Part shown: piece by piece, positions 16,288 through 25,216 of the stretch
How the letters are laid out: the number at the start of each line of letters is the position of its first letter
How positions within the stretch are numbered: position 1 is the stretch's first letter
Source of the DNA: Aureimonas sp. AU22
GTDB lineage: Bacteria; Pseudomonadota; Alphaproteobacteria; Rhizobiales; Rhizobiaceae
Direction of reading: 5' to 3'
NCBI RefSeq assembly: GCF_001463745.1
Contig: NZ_BBWJ01000037.1
Span: forward strand, 1-64,000
Length of the DNA stretch: 64,000 nt
Program-made: the position numbers and the translations under genes
Notes under the pieces: generated by a model
Told to the model about the DNA's origin: nothing
What the model saw: the letters and a program-made list of their open reading frames with translations, nothing else
Database searches by the model: none

Positions 16288-16303
16288 TTGACGTAAACGT
16301 AAG
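16288..16303. promoter_or_regulatory. Palindromic operator candidate (LiuR/AtuR-type, MerR family)
   Basis: TTGACGTAAACGTAAG is an imperfect palindrome with half-sites TTxACGT/ACGTxAA. It lies just upstream of the flavin oxidoreductase start. The pattern resembles the TTTACGTTAACGTAAA consensus known for MerR-family LiuR regulators of branched-chain acyl-CoA degradation. No such regulator gene is in the window. Confidence 0.45.
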
Positions 16304-16450
16304 GCAAGCCTTAGCCCGATCCGGGCGATGCGCCAAGGATGCTTAAGGGGAAACGCCGCCCCGATCCCGTCGGTCGAGGAGACCGCACCCGGCCGATCGC
16401 GATCCTGCGCCGCACTGGCGTCGGCGGGCGGGAACGCCGATATATCCCGC

Positions 16451-17263
16451 ATGCCGGATCTTTTCCCTCCCGTCGCCGCCACGCCCAGCCTGTTTGCCGG
16501 GATGCCCGACCTCGTGGTTCGCGTGATCGACGTGGAAACGGCCGGGCATCGGCTCGAGGACGATGCGGTGATCGAGATCGGATCGGTCGACGTCGACCTT
16601 TCCGCCGGGGCGATCTTCGATCCGCGCGAAAGTCTGGTCGATCCCGGCGGTGTCGAAATCTCGCCCGGCGCGCGCCGCGTGCATCGGATCTCGGACGAGA
16701 TGCTGGCGGGCGCGCCCGATTTCGCGACGGCCCGGTCGCGGTTCGCGGGGGCTCCGATCTATGCCGCGCAGCGCGCGTCGTTCGACCGGTCGCGTCTGGC
16801 GCTGCCGGGCCGATGGCTCTGCACCTACAAGCTGGCGCTGCGTGCGTTTCCCGAGGTGCGGGCGCACGGGCTCCAGTCGCTGGTGAAGTATGTGCCGCTG
16901 GATCTTTCGGACGTGGCGGACCGCCTGCGCGATTCGCACGCGCATCGCGCTTTGTATGACGCGCTCTGCACGGCCGTGCTCCTGCGCCGCATCGCGCAGG
17001 AGTTGATGCCGCGCTGTGCGGACGCGGCGGATTTCCTTGATCGCGCCGAGCGGGTGTCCGCCGAACCGGCGCTTCTGGCGCGCCTGCGGTTCGGACGCCA
17101 CAAGCACGTGCCGATCCGCGAGGTGCCGACCGACTACCTCGAATGGCTCGTGCGGGAGCCGGGGATGGATGCGGATGCGGTCTTTACCGCGAAACATCAC
17201 GTCGCCCTGCGCGAGCGCGCCGCGATGGCGGCGATCGCACGTCCGCTGCCGGTGACGGCGTAG
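16451..17263 (+). CDS. DEDDh 3'-5' exonuclease (exodeoxyribonuclease X-like) with DUF3820-type C-terminus
   Basis: 270 aa. Residues ~18-190 form a DnaQ-fold exonuclease: RVIDVETAG holds the first Asp-Glu pair, AQRASFDRS the middle aspartate, and SHAHRALYDALCT the final H-x4-D. Residues ~215-250 (FGRHKHVPIREVPTDYLEWLV) match the small C-terminal domain found in ExoX-like proteins, in which GKHKG...VPxxYLxWL is typical. The ATG at 16451 was chosen because the open sequence before it has no family likeness. It precedes the DNA ligase gene by 146 bp on the same strand, suggesting a repair pairing, but there is no overlap to prove one transcript. Confidence 0.85.
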   Translation: MPDLFPPVAATPSLFAGMPDLVVRVIDVETAGHRLEDDAVIEIGSVDVDLSAGAIFDPRESLVDPGGVEISPGARRVHRISDEMLAGAPDFATARSRFAGAPIYAAQRASFDRSRLALPGRWLCTYKLALRAFPEVRAHGLQSLVKYVPLDLSDVADRLRDSHAHRALYDALCTAVLLRRIAQELMPRCADAADFLDRAERVSAEPALLARLRFGRHKHVPIREVPTDYLEWLVREPGMDADAVFTAKHHVALRERAAMAAIARPLPVTA

Positions 17264-17409
17264 CGGTCGGTGGATCGAACGCCGACGGCCGAAAGGGGCT
17301 GCCCGACCGGCACGCGGCGGAACGCCTGCGACGATAGGGTCGCCATGTGCTGGCCGATCCGTGGGCCGGAGCTATCTAGAAGGGTCGACCGACACCGGGT
17401 TCAGCCCTC

Positions 17410-19077
17410 TTGCAGCGTTTTGCCGATCTCCTCGACCGTCTCGTCCTGACGCCGTCCCGCAACGGGAAACTGCGGTTGATGGCCGACCATTTCCGCAGCG
17501 TCCCCGATCCGGAGCGCGGGTACGCGCTGGCGGCCATCACGGGCGAACTCGGCATCCGCTCCGTGAAGCCTGCGATGCTGCGAGACCTGATGACCGAACG
17601 CATGGACGAGGTGCTGTTCGGCTATTCCTACGACTATGTCGGCGATCTCGCGGAGACGATCGCGCTGGTCTGGCCTGCGCCGCATGACGGAGAGGTTCTG
17701 CGCCGCAACGACACGCCGACCCTCGAACAGGTCGTGACTGAGCTGGATGCCGCGACGCGGGCGGAAGGGCCACGCCTCGTGGAGGACTGGCTCGACAAGC
17801 TAGACTCGTCAGGGCGCTATGCGCTGCTGAAGCTCGTGACCGGCGCCATGCGCATCGGCGTTTCCTCGCGCCTTGCCAAGCAGGCACTGGCCGACTTCGG
17901 ATCGAAGGACATCGTCGAGATCGAGGAGTTGTGGCACGGGCTCGAGGTGCCGTATCTCGAACTCTTCGACTGGCTGGAAGGGCGGGCCGAGAAACCCGTT
18001 TCGGCCGCCGCCTCGCCGTTCCGCCCGGTCATGCTCTCGCAACCGCTGGAGGAGCCGGATTACGGGCGGATCAATGCGGACGACTACGCCGCCGAATGGA
18101 AATGGGACGGCATTCGCGTCCAGGCGACGGTGGAGCGCGGGGTCAAGCGGCTGTATTCGCGCACCGGCGACGACGTATCGGGCGCCTTTCCCGATCTTCT
18201 CGACTTCATGACGTTTGAGGGCTCGCTCGACGGCGAGCTTCTCGTGGCGCGTCCCGCCGCGAAGGGAAGCGGGCGCCCGGCCGTGCATCCGCACCAGGGC
18301 GCGGTGCGCGACGATATCGTGGTCGGCACCTTTTCCGACCTTCAGCAGCGGCTGAACCGCAAGACGGTGTCCGCCGCCGTGATGAAGAAGCATCCGGTGT
18401 TCCTGCGCACATACGATCTCCTGCAGGATGGGACGCAGGACCTGCGCGCGCTGCCGTTCGCCGAACGCCGGAAAAGGCTGGACGCCTTCGTGGCAGGGCT
18501 CGAGCCGAGCCGCTTCGACATCTCGCCCTTCGTCCCGTTCGAGCGTTTCGAGGACCTCACGCGGCTGCGCGCCGATCCACCTCATCCTGTGATCGAAGGG
18601 CTGATGCTGAAGCGGTGGGACAGCTCCTACGTGCCGGGCCGTCCCAAGGGGCCCTGGTTCAAATGGAAGCAGGACCCCCATCTGATCGACGCGGTGCTGA
18701 TGTACGCCCAGCGCGGCCACGGCAAGCGGTCGAGCTTCTACTCGGACTATACGTTCGGGGTCTGGACGGGGCCGGAGGACCAGCCGGAGCTCGTGCCGGT
18801 CGGCAAGGCCTATTTCGGCTTCACCGATGAAGAGCTGAAGCAACTCGACAAATATATCCGCGACAACACGATCGAGCGGTTCGGTCCGGTGCGTTCGGTG
18901 CGCGCCGACCCGGACCACGGGCTTGTCCTCGAGGTGGCGTTCGAGGGGCTGGCCCGCTCGAGCCGCCACAAGTCGGGCGTTGCCATGCGCTTCCCGCGCG
19001 TGTCGCGCCTGCGGTGGGACAAGCCGGCCGCCGAGGCCGACCGTCTGGAAACGCTGCAGGCGATGATCGACGGCTGA
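17410..19077 (+). CDS. ATP-dependent DNA ligase (LigC/'cisplatin damage response' type)
   Basis: 555 aa. The order is an N-terminal DNA-binding domain (1-~200), an adenylation domain with motif I EWKWDGIRVQ (adenylated lysine K231), LDGELL (motif III), VIEGLMLKRWDSSYVPG (motif IV) and PWFKWKQDP (motif V), and an OB-fold end. It seals nicks with ATP and belongs to the bacterial group linked to DNA damage tolerance in rhizobia and pseudomonads, distinct from NAD-dependent LigA and from LigD. The TTG start is supported by family similarity of the first residues (LQRFADLLDRL); the next ATG would remove them. The MBL-fold exonuclease and DEXH helicase that often neighbour this ligase are not here. 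Confidence 0.9.
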   Translation: MQRFADLLDRLVLTPSRNGKLRLMADHFRSVPDPERGYALAAITGELGIRSVKPAMLRDLMTERMDEVLFGYSYDYVGDLAETIALVWPAPHDGEVLRRNDTPTLEQVVTELDAATRAEGPRLVEDWLDKLDSSGRYALLKLVTGAMRIGVSSRLAKQALADFGSKDIVEIEELWHGLEVPYLELFDWLEGRAEKPVSAAASPFRPVMLSQPLEEPDYGRINADDYAAEWKWDGIRVQATVERGVKRLYSRTGDDVSGAFPDLLDFMTFEGSLDGELLVARPAAKGSGRPAVHPHQGAVRDDIVVGTFSDLQQRLNRKTVSAAVMKKHPVFLRTYDLLQDGTQDLRALPFAERRKRLDAFVAGLEPSRFDISPFVPFERFEDLTRLRADPPHPVIEGLMLKRWDSSYVPGRPKGPWFKWKQDPHLIDAVLMYAQRGHGKRSSFYSDYTFGVWTGPEDQPELVPVGKAYFGFTDEELKQLDKYIRDNTIERFGPVRSVRADPDHGLVLEVAFEGLARSSRHKSGVAMRFPRVSRLRWDKPAAEADRLETLQAMIDG

Positions 19078-19168
19078 GGCGTGCGTTCATACCTGTGACG
19101 GGCGGGGTGCTTGCATCGCCACAATCCGCCCTCTACCTCGAAGTCGGACTGGAACGAAGAGGACCGAC

Positions 19169-19438
19169 ATGGCGGATCGCGTGACGACATTCCTGGGCGG
19201 CTCGCCGCTGGCCGTGATCGTCCGGCTTCTGGTGATCTCGCTGCTCGTGGGCATCCTCCTGTCGTGGTTCGACATCCGCCCCTACGAGATCGTGGATTGG
19301 ATCAAGGACTTCGTCCAGTGGGCTTGGGTGAGCGTCTTCGGGTCGCTCAACCGCGTGATCGACTACGTGCTCCTCGGCGCGGCCGTGGTGGTGCCGGTCT
19401 TCATCGTCTCCCGTCTCCTGAAGACGGGGCGCGGGTGA
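19169..19438 (+). CDS. Small membrane protein, DUF6460-like
   Basis: 89 aa. Two hydrophobic helices (residues ~13-33 and ~65-84) flank an amphipathic, tryptophan-containing middle (IRPYEIVDWIKDFVQWAW). The opening FLGGSPLAVIVRLLVISLLVGILLS is characteristic of a small rhizobial membrane-protein family, which I recall as DUF6460. The function is unknown. It is a single gene between the ligase and the convergent HDAC-like gene, whose stop lies only 4 bp away. Confidence 0.75.
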   Translation: MADRVTTFLGGSPLAVIVRLLVISLLVGILLSWFDIRPYEIVDWIKDFVQWAWVSVFGSLNRVIDYVLLGAAVVVPVFIVSRLLKTGRG

Positions 19439-19442
19439 CGGC

Positions 19443-20342
19443 TCAGTCGAACTCGCTCGCCACGCGATGCAGGATCGTGTGGCGGCGCGACAGCGCCTCG
19501 ATGTCCCTGGAGTAGCCACCGCCGATCACGCCGGCGACGGGCACGCCGCGATCGCGGAAAAAACCGATGACGCGCCGGTCGCGCTCGGCGAGCCCCGCGT
19601 CGGTAAGGGACAGCCGGCCGAGCCTGTCCTCGGCATGCGGGTCGACGCCGGCATTGTAGAACACGATCTCGGGTCGCGCTCTGTCGTAGGCCGTCTGCAG
19701 GAGATCGGGCAGGACGGCAAGATAAGCGTCGTCGCCTGTCCCGTCCGGCAGGCCGAGATCGATGTCCGATACGGCCTTCGGATGCGGGTAGTTGCGCTCG
19801 CCGTGGATCGAGACGGTCAGGACCGCATGGTCGTCCGCGAAGATCCGCGCCGTCCCGTCGCCCTGATGGACGTCGCAGTCGAACACCAGCGCCCGGCCGA
19901 CCTCGCCGTCCGCGATGAGGACGCAGGCCGCCACCGCCACATCGTTGAAGACCGAGAAGCCGGCACCGCCCTGGCGGGCGGCGTGGTGACTGCCGCCCGC
20001 CGTGTTGCAGGCCAGCCCGCGTTCCAGCGCGAGGCGCGCCGCAAGAACGGTGCCGCCGGTGGCAAGGCGCGACCGCCGCGCGACCCGCTCGTCCACCGCG
20101 AAGCCGATGGCCTTTTCGGTCGCCTTGTCCACGCGCTGGGTGAGCACGGCATCGACGTAAGCGGCGTCGTGGGCGAGTTCGAGCCACCCTTCGGGCGCCG
20201 GGATCGGCTGGAAGAAGCCGTTCGGGGCCAGTCCGTCCTCGACGAGGATGGCGGCGAGGCGCGTGAACTTCGACATCGGAAAGCGGTGCGCCTCGTTGAA
20301 CTGCGCATCGAAGGCCGGGTGGTGGACGATCGCGAGCGCCAC
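19443..20342 (-). CDS. Histone deacetylase family (acetoin utilization/polyamine deacetylase-like) protein
   Basis: 299 aa. A zinc-dependent arginase-fold deacetylase. The active-site dyad GGSHHAA, the metal ligands in VFDCDVHQGDGT and YNAGVDPHAEDRLG, and the late GGGY are all present, so it should be active. Bacterial members deacetylate acetylpolyamines or other small molecules or proteins; the substrate here cannot be told. Its GTG start lies 13 bp after the pyrD stop, so it is probably the third gene of a DUF952-pyrD-HDAC transcript. Confidence 0.9.
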   Translation of the reverse strand: MALAIVHHPAFDAQFNEAHRFPMSKFTRLAAILVEDGLAPNGFFQPIPAPEGWLELAHDAAYVDAVLTQRVDKATEKAIGFAVDERVARRSRLATGGTVLAARLALERGLACNTAGGSHHAARQGGAGFSVFNDVAVAACVLIADGEVGRALVFDCDVHQGDGTARIFADDHAVLTVSIHGERNYPHPKAVSDIDLGLPDGTGDDAYLAVLPDLLQTAYDRARPEIVFYNAGVDPHAEDRLGRLSLTDAGLAERDRRVIGFFRDRGVPVAGVIGGGYSRDIEALSRRHTILHRVASEFD

Positions 20343-20355
20343 CGGCTTCAGTCCC

Positions 20356-21477
20356 TCACGGCCGCCGGACCTCCCAGCCCAGAGGCGGGCCGCCGGACAG
20401 GATCTCGTCCACCCGGCTGTCGCGAACGCTGGCGATCGTATCGATGCCGGCGCGGTCGAGATGGCGCGACAGGTCGTTGAGGATGCGGATCGGAAGGCCC
20501 GGTCCGCGGTAGACGAGGGCCGTATAGAGCTGGACGAGATCGGCTCCGGCTTCCATCTTGCGCAGGAAGGTCGACGCGTTCTCCACGCCGCCGACGCCGA
20601 TCAGCGGAACATCCGGTCCCATCGCGCGGCGGAACATCGCCAGCACATAGGTGGAGCGATCGAACACCGGGCGCCCGGAAAGGCCGCCGGCCTCGTCGGC
20701 ATGCATGCGGCCCTCGACGCCATGCCGCGACAAGGTGGTGTTGGAGACGATCAGCCCTTCCACCTTGCGGTGCTTGGCAGTGTCGGCGATGGCCCAGATC
20801 TCGTCTTCCGAAAGGTCCGGCGCGACTTTCAGGAACACCGGTCGACGTTTGGTGGCGGCGATCGCCGCTGCGCCGTCGCGCGCGGCCATGACGAATTCCA
20901 GCAGCCGGTCGAGGTCGGAACCTTGCTGCAGCTTGCGAAGGCCCGGCGTGTTGGGCGACGAGATGTTGACCGTCAGATAGCTCGACAGCGCCTCGAAGCG
21001 GTGGATGCCGGCGACGTAGTCGGCGATCCGATCCTGCGCATCCTTGTTGGCACCGATGTTCACTCCGACGATGCCGGCCTTGCGCGAACGTGCCTCCAGC
21101 CGCTCGGCGACGTCGGCATGCCCATGGTTGTTGAAGCCGAGACGATTGATGACGGCGGAAACCTCGGGCAGGCGGAAGACGCGTGGCTTCGAATTGCCCT
21201 CCTGGGGCAGGGGTGTGACCGTGCCGATCTCGACAAAGCCGAAACCCAGCCGAAGCGCGGCGTCCGGAACTTCGGCGTTCTTGTCGTATCCGGCGGCCAG
21301 ACCGAGCGGATTGGGGAACGAGAGGCCCGCGACGTCGGTGCGCAGCCGCGGATCGATCGGTCGGTTGCGCCGCGGCACGAGACCGCGTTTCAGCGCCTCC
21401 ACCGACAGGCCGTGCGCGCGCTCGGCGTCGAGCTTGAACAGCAGGGGCCGGGCGACGTCGTAGAAGGCCCGGCTCAT
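20356..21477 (-). CDS. pyrD: Dihydroorotate dehydrogenase (quinone), family 2
   Basis: 373 aa. It oxidises dihydroorotate to orotate in pyrimidine synthesis, using FMN and membrane quinone. The N-terminal ARPLLFKLDAERAH helix is the membrane-association part of family 2. LGLAAGYDKNAEV, LGFNNHG and NISSPNTPGLR (catalytic serine loop) follow, and the FMN-phosphate site is GVGGVENAST with YTALVYRGPGL. The ATG overlaps the stop of the upstream DUF952 gene (ATGA). Length and all motifs are normal. Confidence 0.95.
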   Translation of the reverse strand: MSRAFYDVARPLLFKLDAERAHGLSVEALKRGLVPRRNRPIDPRLRTDVAGLSFPNPLGLAAGYDKNAEVPDAALRLGFGFVEIGTVTPLPQEGNSKPRVFRLPEVSAVINRLGFNNHGHADVAERLEARSRKAGIVGVNIGANKDAQDRIADYVAGIHRFEALSSYLTVNISSPNTPGLRKLQQGSDLDRLLEFVMAARDGAAAIAATKRRPVFLKVAPDLSEDEIWAIADTAKHRKVEGLIVSNTTLSRHGVEGRMHADEAGGLSGRPVFDRSTYVLAMFRRAMGPDVPLIGVGGVENASTFLRKMEAGADLVQLYTALVYRGPGLPIRILNDLSRHLDRAGIDTIASVRDSRVDEILSGGPPLGWEVRRP

Positions 21478-21827
21478 CGCACGCTTCCCGGAAAGACATG
21501 GCGCCCGTCGTCGCCGAGCGGCACGTCGGCGACGTAGACGACCGCCTCCATCGGCAGTTCGCCATAGAGATGGGGAAAGACGTCGCCGCCGCGCGACGGT
21601 TCCCACTTCAATGGCGGCCCGAGCTTCTCCGGGTCGACGGCGGCGACGATCAGCGCGGTCTCGCCCGCGAAATGCCTGGCCGCCGTTTCGCGCACCTGCG
21701 CGCCGGTGGAAAAGTGGATGTAGCCGTCCTTCAGGTCGACCGGCGCGCCGATGAAACGGCCGGAAGCCTCCGCCTCCAGCCATTGCGAACGGGGCGAGAG
21801 TTTGAAGATGAGCGCGCGCTGTTCCAT
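21474..21827 (-). CDS. DUF952 family protein
   Basis: 117 aa. Characterised by FKLSPRSQWLEAEASGRF, DGYIHFSTGAQVRETAARHF and GDVFPHLYGELP, the conserved core of DUF952, a small family of unknown function often encoded just before pyrD in alphaproteobacteria. Its stop overlaps the pyrD start, so the two are translationally coupled. There are no membrane segments or signal peptide. Confidence 0.88.
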   Translation of the reverse strand: MEQRALIFKLSPRSQWLEAEASGRFIGAPVDLKDGYIHFSTGAQVRETAARHFAGETALIVAAVDPEKLGPPLKWEPSRGGDVFPHLYGELPMEAVVYVADVPLGDDGRHVFPGSVR

Positions 21828-21859
21828 GCGAATTCGCCTGCCAGACGGGCCGGCCGCCG

Positions 21860-22873
21860 TCAATCGGCGCCGGCCTCCAGCGCGGACGTCGGACCCGATG
21901 ATGCAACCTTCGCGATCCGATGAACGAGGAAATCCGCCATCGCCTGCTCGGACCGTGTGCCCGCCTCGCTGGCGAAGGTCTCGTAGACATGGCACCCGTC
22001 CGGCTGGACGCGAAGCTCCGCTGCGTTGCCGGCCGCACGCCAGCGCGCGGCCATGAACAGCGTATCGTCCAGAAGCAGGTCGCGCGTGCCGACGCTGAAG
22101 TGGGCCGGCGGCATGCCGTCCAGTCGCGCATAGAGCGGCGACACGGCGGGGTCGCGAACGTCCTGCGTTTCCGGCACGCAGCGCCGCACGAACTCGGCGA
22201 TGTCGTCCGTGTTGAGAATCAAGCGCTCCGCGCCGAAGTTGCGCACGCTCGGGCTCATGGACAGGTCGTAGCAACCCGCCACCAGATTGGCCGCGTGGAA
22301 GGGAGCGGCTTGGTGACGGTCGCGCAGGCGCAGAAGCGTCAGGACGGAGAGATGGGCGCCGGCCGACTCGCCGCCGATGGCAAGGAAGCTAGTGGGCAGA
22401 TCCGCGATCCGTCCCGCGACGAGCGCCAGGGCGGCCGCCTCGCAATCGTCCGGGCCGGCGGGAAAGGGATGCTCCGGCGCCAACCGGTAGTCTACCGAGG
22501 CCACGCAGAGCCCCGTCGCATCCGCGAGGCGGCGCAGGCGCGGGTCGTTCTCGACCGCCTCCCCGAAGACCCATCCGCCACCATGGAAGTGCAGATAGGT
22601 GCCGAGCGAGCGCCCGTCGGCGGGCCGCAGGATGCGGATCGGGACGGTGCGTCCGTCCTCGGTCGGCAGTTCCAAGACCGAAGCGTTGCCGTCCGGCGCA
22701 ACACCTGGAAACACCCCGAGCCCTTGTCGTCGCGCCTCCCGCACGACATCGATCGGGAAGGACCAGGGACTCGGACGACTGGCCTGGAAAGCCGCAATCT
22801 CCGCGTTCAGCCGGCGCAGTTCGTCGTCGCGCTCGAGGAAGACGGACGCCCAAAGGCCGTTGTCGCCGCTCAT
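21860..22873 (-). CDS. Alpha/beta hydrolase, hormone-sensitive lipase family
   Basis: 337 aa. An esterase of the HSL (family IV) type: the oxyanion-hole motif FHGGGWVFG, the nucleophile elbow GGESAGAH, and a late DGCHVYETF carrying the catalytic histidine. It probably hydrolyses short acyl esters in the cytoplasm. The ATG at 22873 has GGAGAG 7-9 bp upstream. It is followed 32 bp later by DUF952-pyrD on the same strand and is divergent from the YjbQ gene. Confidence 0.88.
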   Translation of the reverse strand: MSGDNGLWASVFLERDDELRRLNAEIAAFQASRPSPWSFPIDVVREARRQGLGVFPGVAPDGNASVLELPTEDGRTVPIRILRPADGRSLGTYLHFHGGGWVFGEAVENDPRLRRLADATGLCVASVDYRLAPEHPFPAGPDDCEAAALALVAGRIADLPTSFLAIGGESAGAHLSVLTLLRLRDRHQAAPFHAANLVAGCYDLSMSPSVRNFGAERLILNTDDIAEFVRRCVPETQDVRDPAVSPLYARLDGMPPAHFSVGTRDLLLDDTLFMAARWRAAGNAAELRVQPDGCHVYETFASEAGTRSEQAMADFLVHRIAKVASSGPTSALEAGAD

Positions 22874-22940
22874 CGGTCTCTCCTCTCGCCGCGTCCGGCC
22901 CGGAGGCCATATGGAACGGCACGCGAGGGATAAGTCGATC

Positions 22941-23378
22941 ATGCAATCGGTCACGCAGCAGTTTCTCCACCGGTTGGGCATCCAGACCCGTGGGCGGGGC
23001 CTTACCGACATGACGCGCGAGATCGCGGCCGTCCTGGCGTCGGAGGGGGCTGGCGACGGCCTCCTGACCGTCTTCATCCGGCATACGTCGGCCTCGCTGA
23101 CGATCCAGGAGAACGCGGACCCCGACGTGCGAACGGATCTCGTTGCCGCCTTCGACCGACTGGCGCCCGAAACCGCTCCCTACGTCCATACGATCGAGGG
23201 GCCGGACGACATGCCGGCCCATGTCAAGACGGCACTGACCGACACGAGCCTGTCCGTTCCCGTCGAGCGCGGGCGCATGGTGCTGGGCACATGGCAAGGC
23301 ATCTATCTGTTCGAGCATCGAAGCCATCCCCGCCGGCGGGAAGTCGTCCTGCACTTCCTGGGAACCGGTCGCGGCTGA
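22941..23378 (+). CDS. YjbQ/UPF0047 family protein (secondary thiamine-phosphate synthase-like)
   Basis: 145 aa. A small, highly conserved family with the motif FIRHTSASLTIQENADPDVR and later GTWQGIYLFEHR. E. coli YjbQ shows weak thiamine-phosphate synthase activity, but the true role is unsettled. The ATG at 22941 has GAGGGA about 11 bp upstream; an ATG at 22911 in frame is an alternative. It is divergent from the esterase gene and precedes mscL. Confidence 0.9.
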   Translation: MQSVTQQFLHRLGIQTRGRGLTDMTREIAAVLASEGAGDGLLTVFIRHTSASLTIQENADPDVRTDLVAAFDRLAPETAPYVHTIEGPDDMPAHVKTALTDTSLSVPVERGRMVLGTWQGIYLFEHRSHPRRREVVLHFLGTGRG

Positions 23379-23479
23379 AACCGCCTGCGGCGCATCGTTT
23401 CGCCCGGCAGTTGCAATCGCGCACCCCTGCGATACGTTGATCTCACGAGGTCGTGAGTCGGCTAAAGGGGATACAGGCC

Positions 23480-23938
23480 ATGCTCAAGGAGTTTCGTGAG
23501 TTCGCCCTCAAGGGCAACATGGTCGATCTGGCGATCGGCATCATCATCGGCGCGGCCTTTTCCGGCCTCGTCAATTCGATCGTCGCGGATCTCATCATGC
23601 CCATCGTCGGCGTCGTGTCGGGCGGCGTCGACTTCTCCAACAAGTTCATCGCGTTGAGCTCCAACGTCACCGCCAGCAGCCTCGCTCAGGCGCGCGAGCA
23701 GGGCGCGGTGATCGCCTACGGCAACTTCCTGACGCTAGCGATCAACTTCCTGATCGTCGCCTTCGTGCTGTTCATGGTCGTCAAGGGCATGAATCGCCTG
23801 AAGCGCAAGGAAGAGGCGAAGCCTTCGGAAGCCAAGGAGGTGCCGCGCGAGCAGGAACTTCTGGAGGAGATCCGCGATCTCCTGGCCAACGGACGGTCCA
23901 GCGTGCGGCCGGGTCAGGTGCCGGGCGGCGACTTCTAG
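23480..23938 (+). CDS. mscL: Large-conductance mechanosensitive channel MscL
   Basis: 152 aa. A homopentameric inner-membrane channel that opens at high membrane tension to release solutes during hypo-osmotic shock. The N-terminal amphipathic helix [15 protein letters not shown]1 (14-45, with [17 protein letters not shown] lining the pore), a periplasmic loop, TM2 (76-103) and a charged C-terminal bundle (EEIRDLL) are all intact. It has its own short upstream region after yjbQ. Confidence 0.97.
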   Translation: MLKEFREFALKGNMVDLAIGIIIGAAFSGLVNSIVADLIMPIVGVVSGGVDFSNKFIALSSNVTASSLAQAREQGAVIAYGNFLTLAINFLIVAFVLFMVVKGMNRLKRKEEAKPSEAKEVPREQELLEEIRDLLANGRSSVRPGQVPGGDF

Positions 23939-24046
23939 CGTCTTCGTTGCCGGTTCAGACTTGACGAACCGGACGGAAAGACCGAGTCCCGGCTGAACGG
24001 ACCGCGAAGCACGGGCGGTCCGAACCGATCTCCGGGACTGCCCGTC

Positions 24047-25216
24047 ATGAGCCTGCTCCAGCGTCTGCGTCCGGCTGCGCTCGCCGCGCCCGAAAGCGGA
24101 ATCGTCGCCGTCATCAACCACGCTCGAGGCCGGGAAGGGCTGATTCCCCTTTGGGCCGGCGAGGGGGATCTGCCGACACCGGCCTTCATCGCTGACGCGG
24201 CGGCGCAATCGCTTCGCGACGGCGAGACATTCTACACCTGGCAGCGCGGCATCCCCGAACTGCGGCAGGCGATCGCCGGCTACATCGAGCGCCTCTACGG
24301 CCGCTCCACCTCGGCCGACCGCGTCTTCGTCACCGGGTCGGGCATGCACGCGATCCAGCTCGTGCTGACTGCTCTTGCGGGCGAGGGCGACGAGGTCGTC
24401 TTCGTGTCGCCGCTCTGGCCGAATTTCGCGGCAGCCGCAGGGGTTTGCGGCGCACGGGCCGTCGAGGTCGCGCTAAATTGGGACGGCGCCGCGTGGCAGC
24501 TGGATCTCGATCGGCTGCGTGATGCGATCACCCCGCGCACCCGCGCGATCTTCGTCAACACCCCCAACAACCCCACGGGCTGGACCGCCGATGCCGCGAC
24601 GATCCAGTCGATCCTCGGCATCGCGCGCGAGGCCGGCGTCTTCGTGGTGGCTGACGAAATCTACAGCCGGTTCTTCTACGCCGGCGCCCGCGCTCCGTCC
24701 TTCCACGATGCGATGACCGACGAGGACGCGCTGGTCTTCGTCAACTCCTTCTCGAAGAACTGGGCGATGACCGGCTGGCGCGTCGGCTGGATCGAAGCGC
24801 CCGCGGCCTTCGGCCAGCTCATCGAGAACCTCGTCCAGTATTCCAACTCGGGCGTTGCGACCTTCATGCAGCGCGGCGCGGTGGCCGCCATCGAGCAGGG
24901 CGAGGCGTTCGTGGCGAGCCAGGTCGCGCGCGCCAGCGAGGCACGCCGCATCTTCACCGGGGCGCTCGCCGCAACCAACCGGGTGTCGATCGCGCCACCG
25001 GACGGTGCCTTCTACGCCTTCTTCGCGATCGACGGGATCGACGACGGCATGCAGGCCGCGCTGCGCATCGCCGACGAGGCGCTGGTCGGCCTCGCACCGG
25101 GGGCCGCCTTCGCGCCGACGACGCCGGGCTACCTGCGGGCCTGCTTCCACCGGCGGCTCGATCAGGTCGAGATGTCGGCCGCCCGACTTGTGGAGTGGAT
25201 CGGGCGTCAGCCTTGA
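24047..25216 (+). CDS. PLP-dependent aminotransferase, class I/II
   Basis: 389 aa. A fold-type I aminotransferase. The PLP-binding lysine is K237 in NSFSKNWAMTGWRVGW, and NTPNNPTGW and DEIYSRFFY are the substrate and cofactor contacts. It resembles the aspartate/aromatic aminotransferase branch, but the amino donor cannot be told. The downstream AbrB-family gene starts within or at its stop codon, so the two are coupled. Confidence 0.88.
   Translation: MSLLQRLRPAALAAPESGIVAVINHARGREGLIPLWAGEGDLPTPAFIADAAAQSLRDGETFYTWQRGIPELRQAIAGYIERLYGRSTSADRVFVTGSGMHAIQLVLTALAGEGDEVVFVSPLWPNFAAAAGVCGARAVEVALNWDGAAWQLDLDRLRDAITPRTRAIFVNTPNNPTGWTADAATIQSILGIAREAGVFVVADEIYSRFFYAGARAPSFHDAMTDEDALVFVNSFSKNWAMTGWRVGWIEAPAAFGQLIENLVQYSNSGVATFMQRGAVAAIEQGEAFVASQVARASEARRIFTGALAATNRVSIAPPDGAFYAFFAIDGIDDGMQAALRIADEALVGLAPGAAFAPTTPGYLRACFHRRLDQVEMSAARLVEWIGRQP

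Noticed and set aside
19443-20342. HDAC-like protein as a sign of transfer from eukaryotes
   Set aside because: Bacterial acetylpolyamine/acetoin-utilisation deacetylases are common and this one fits that group, in a normal pyrD neighbourhood.
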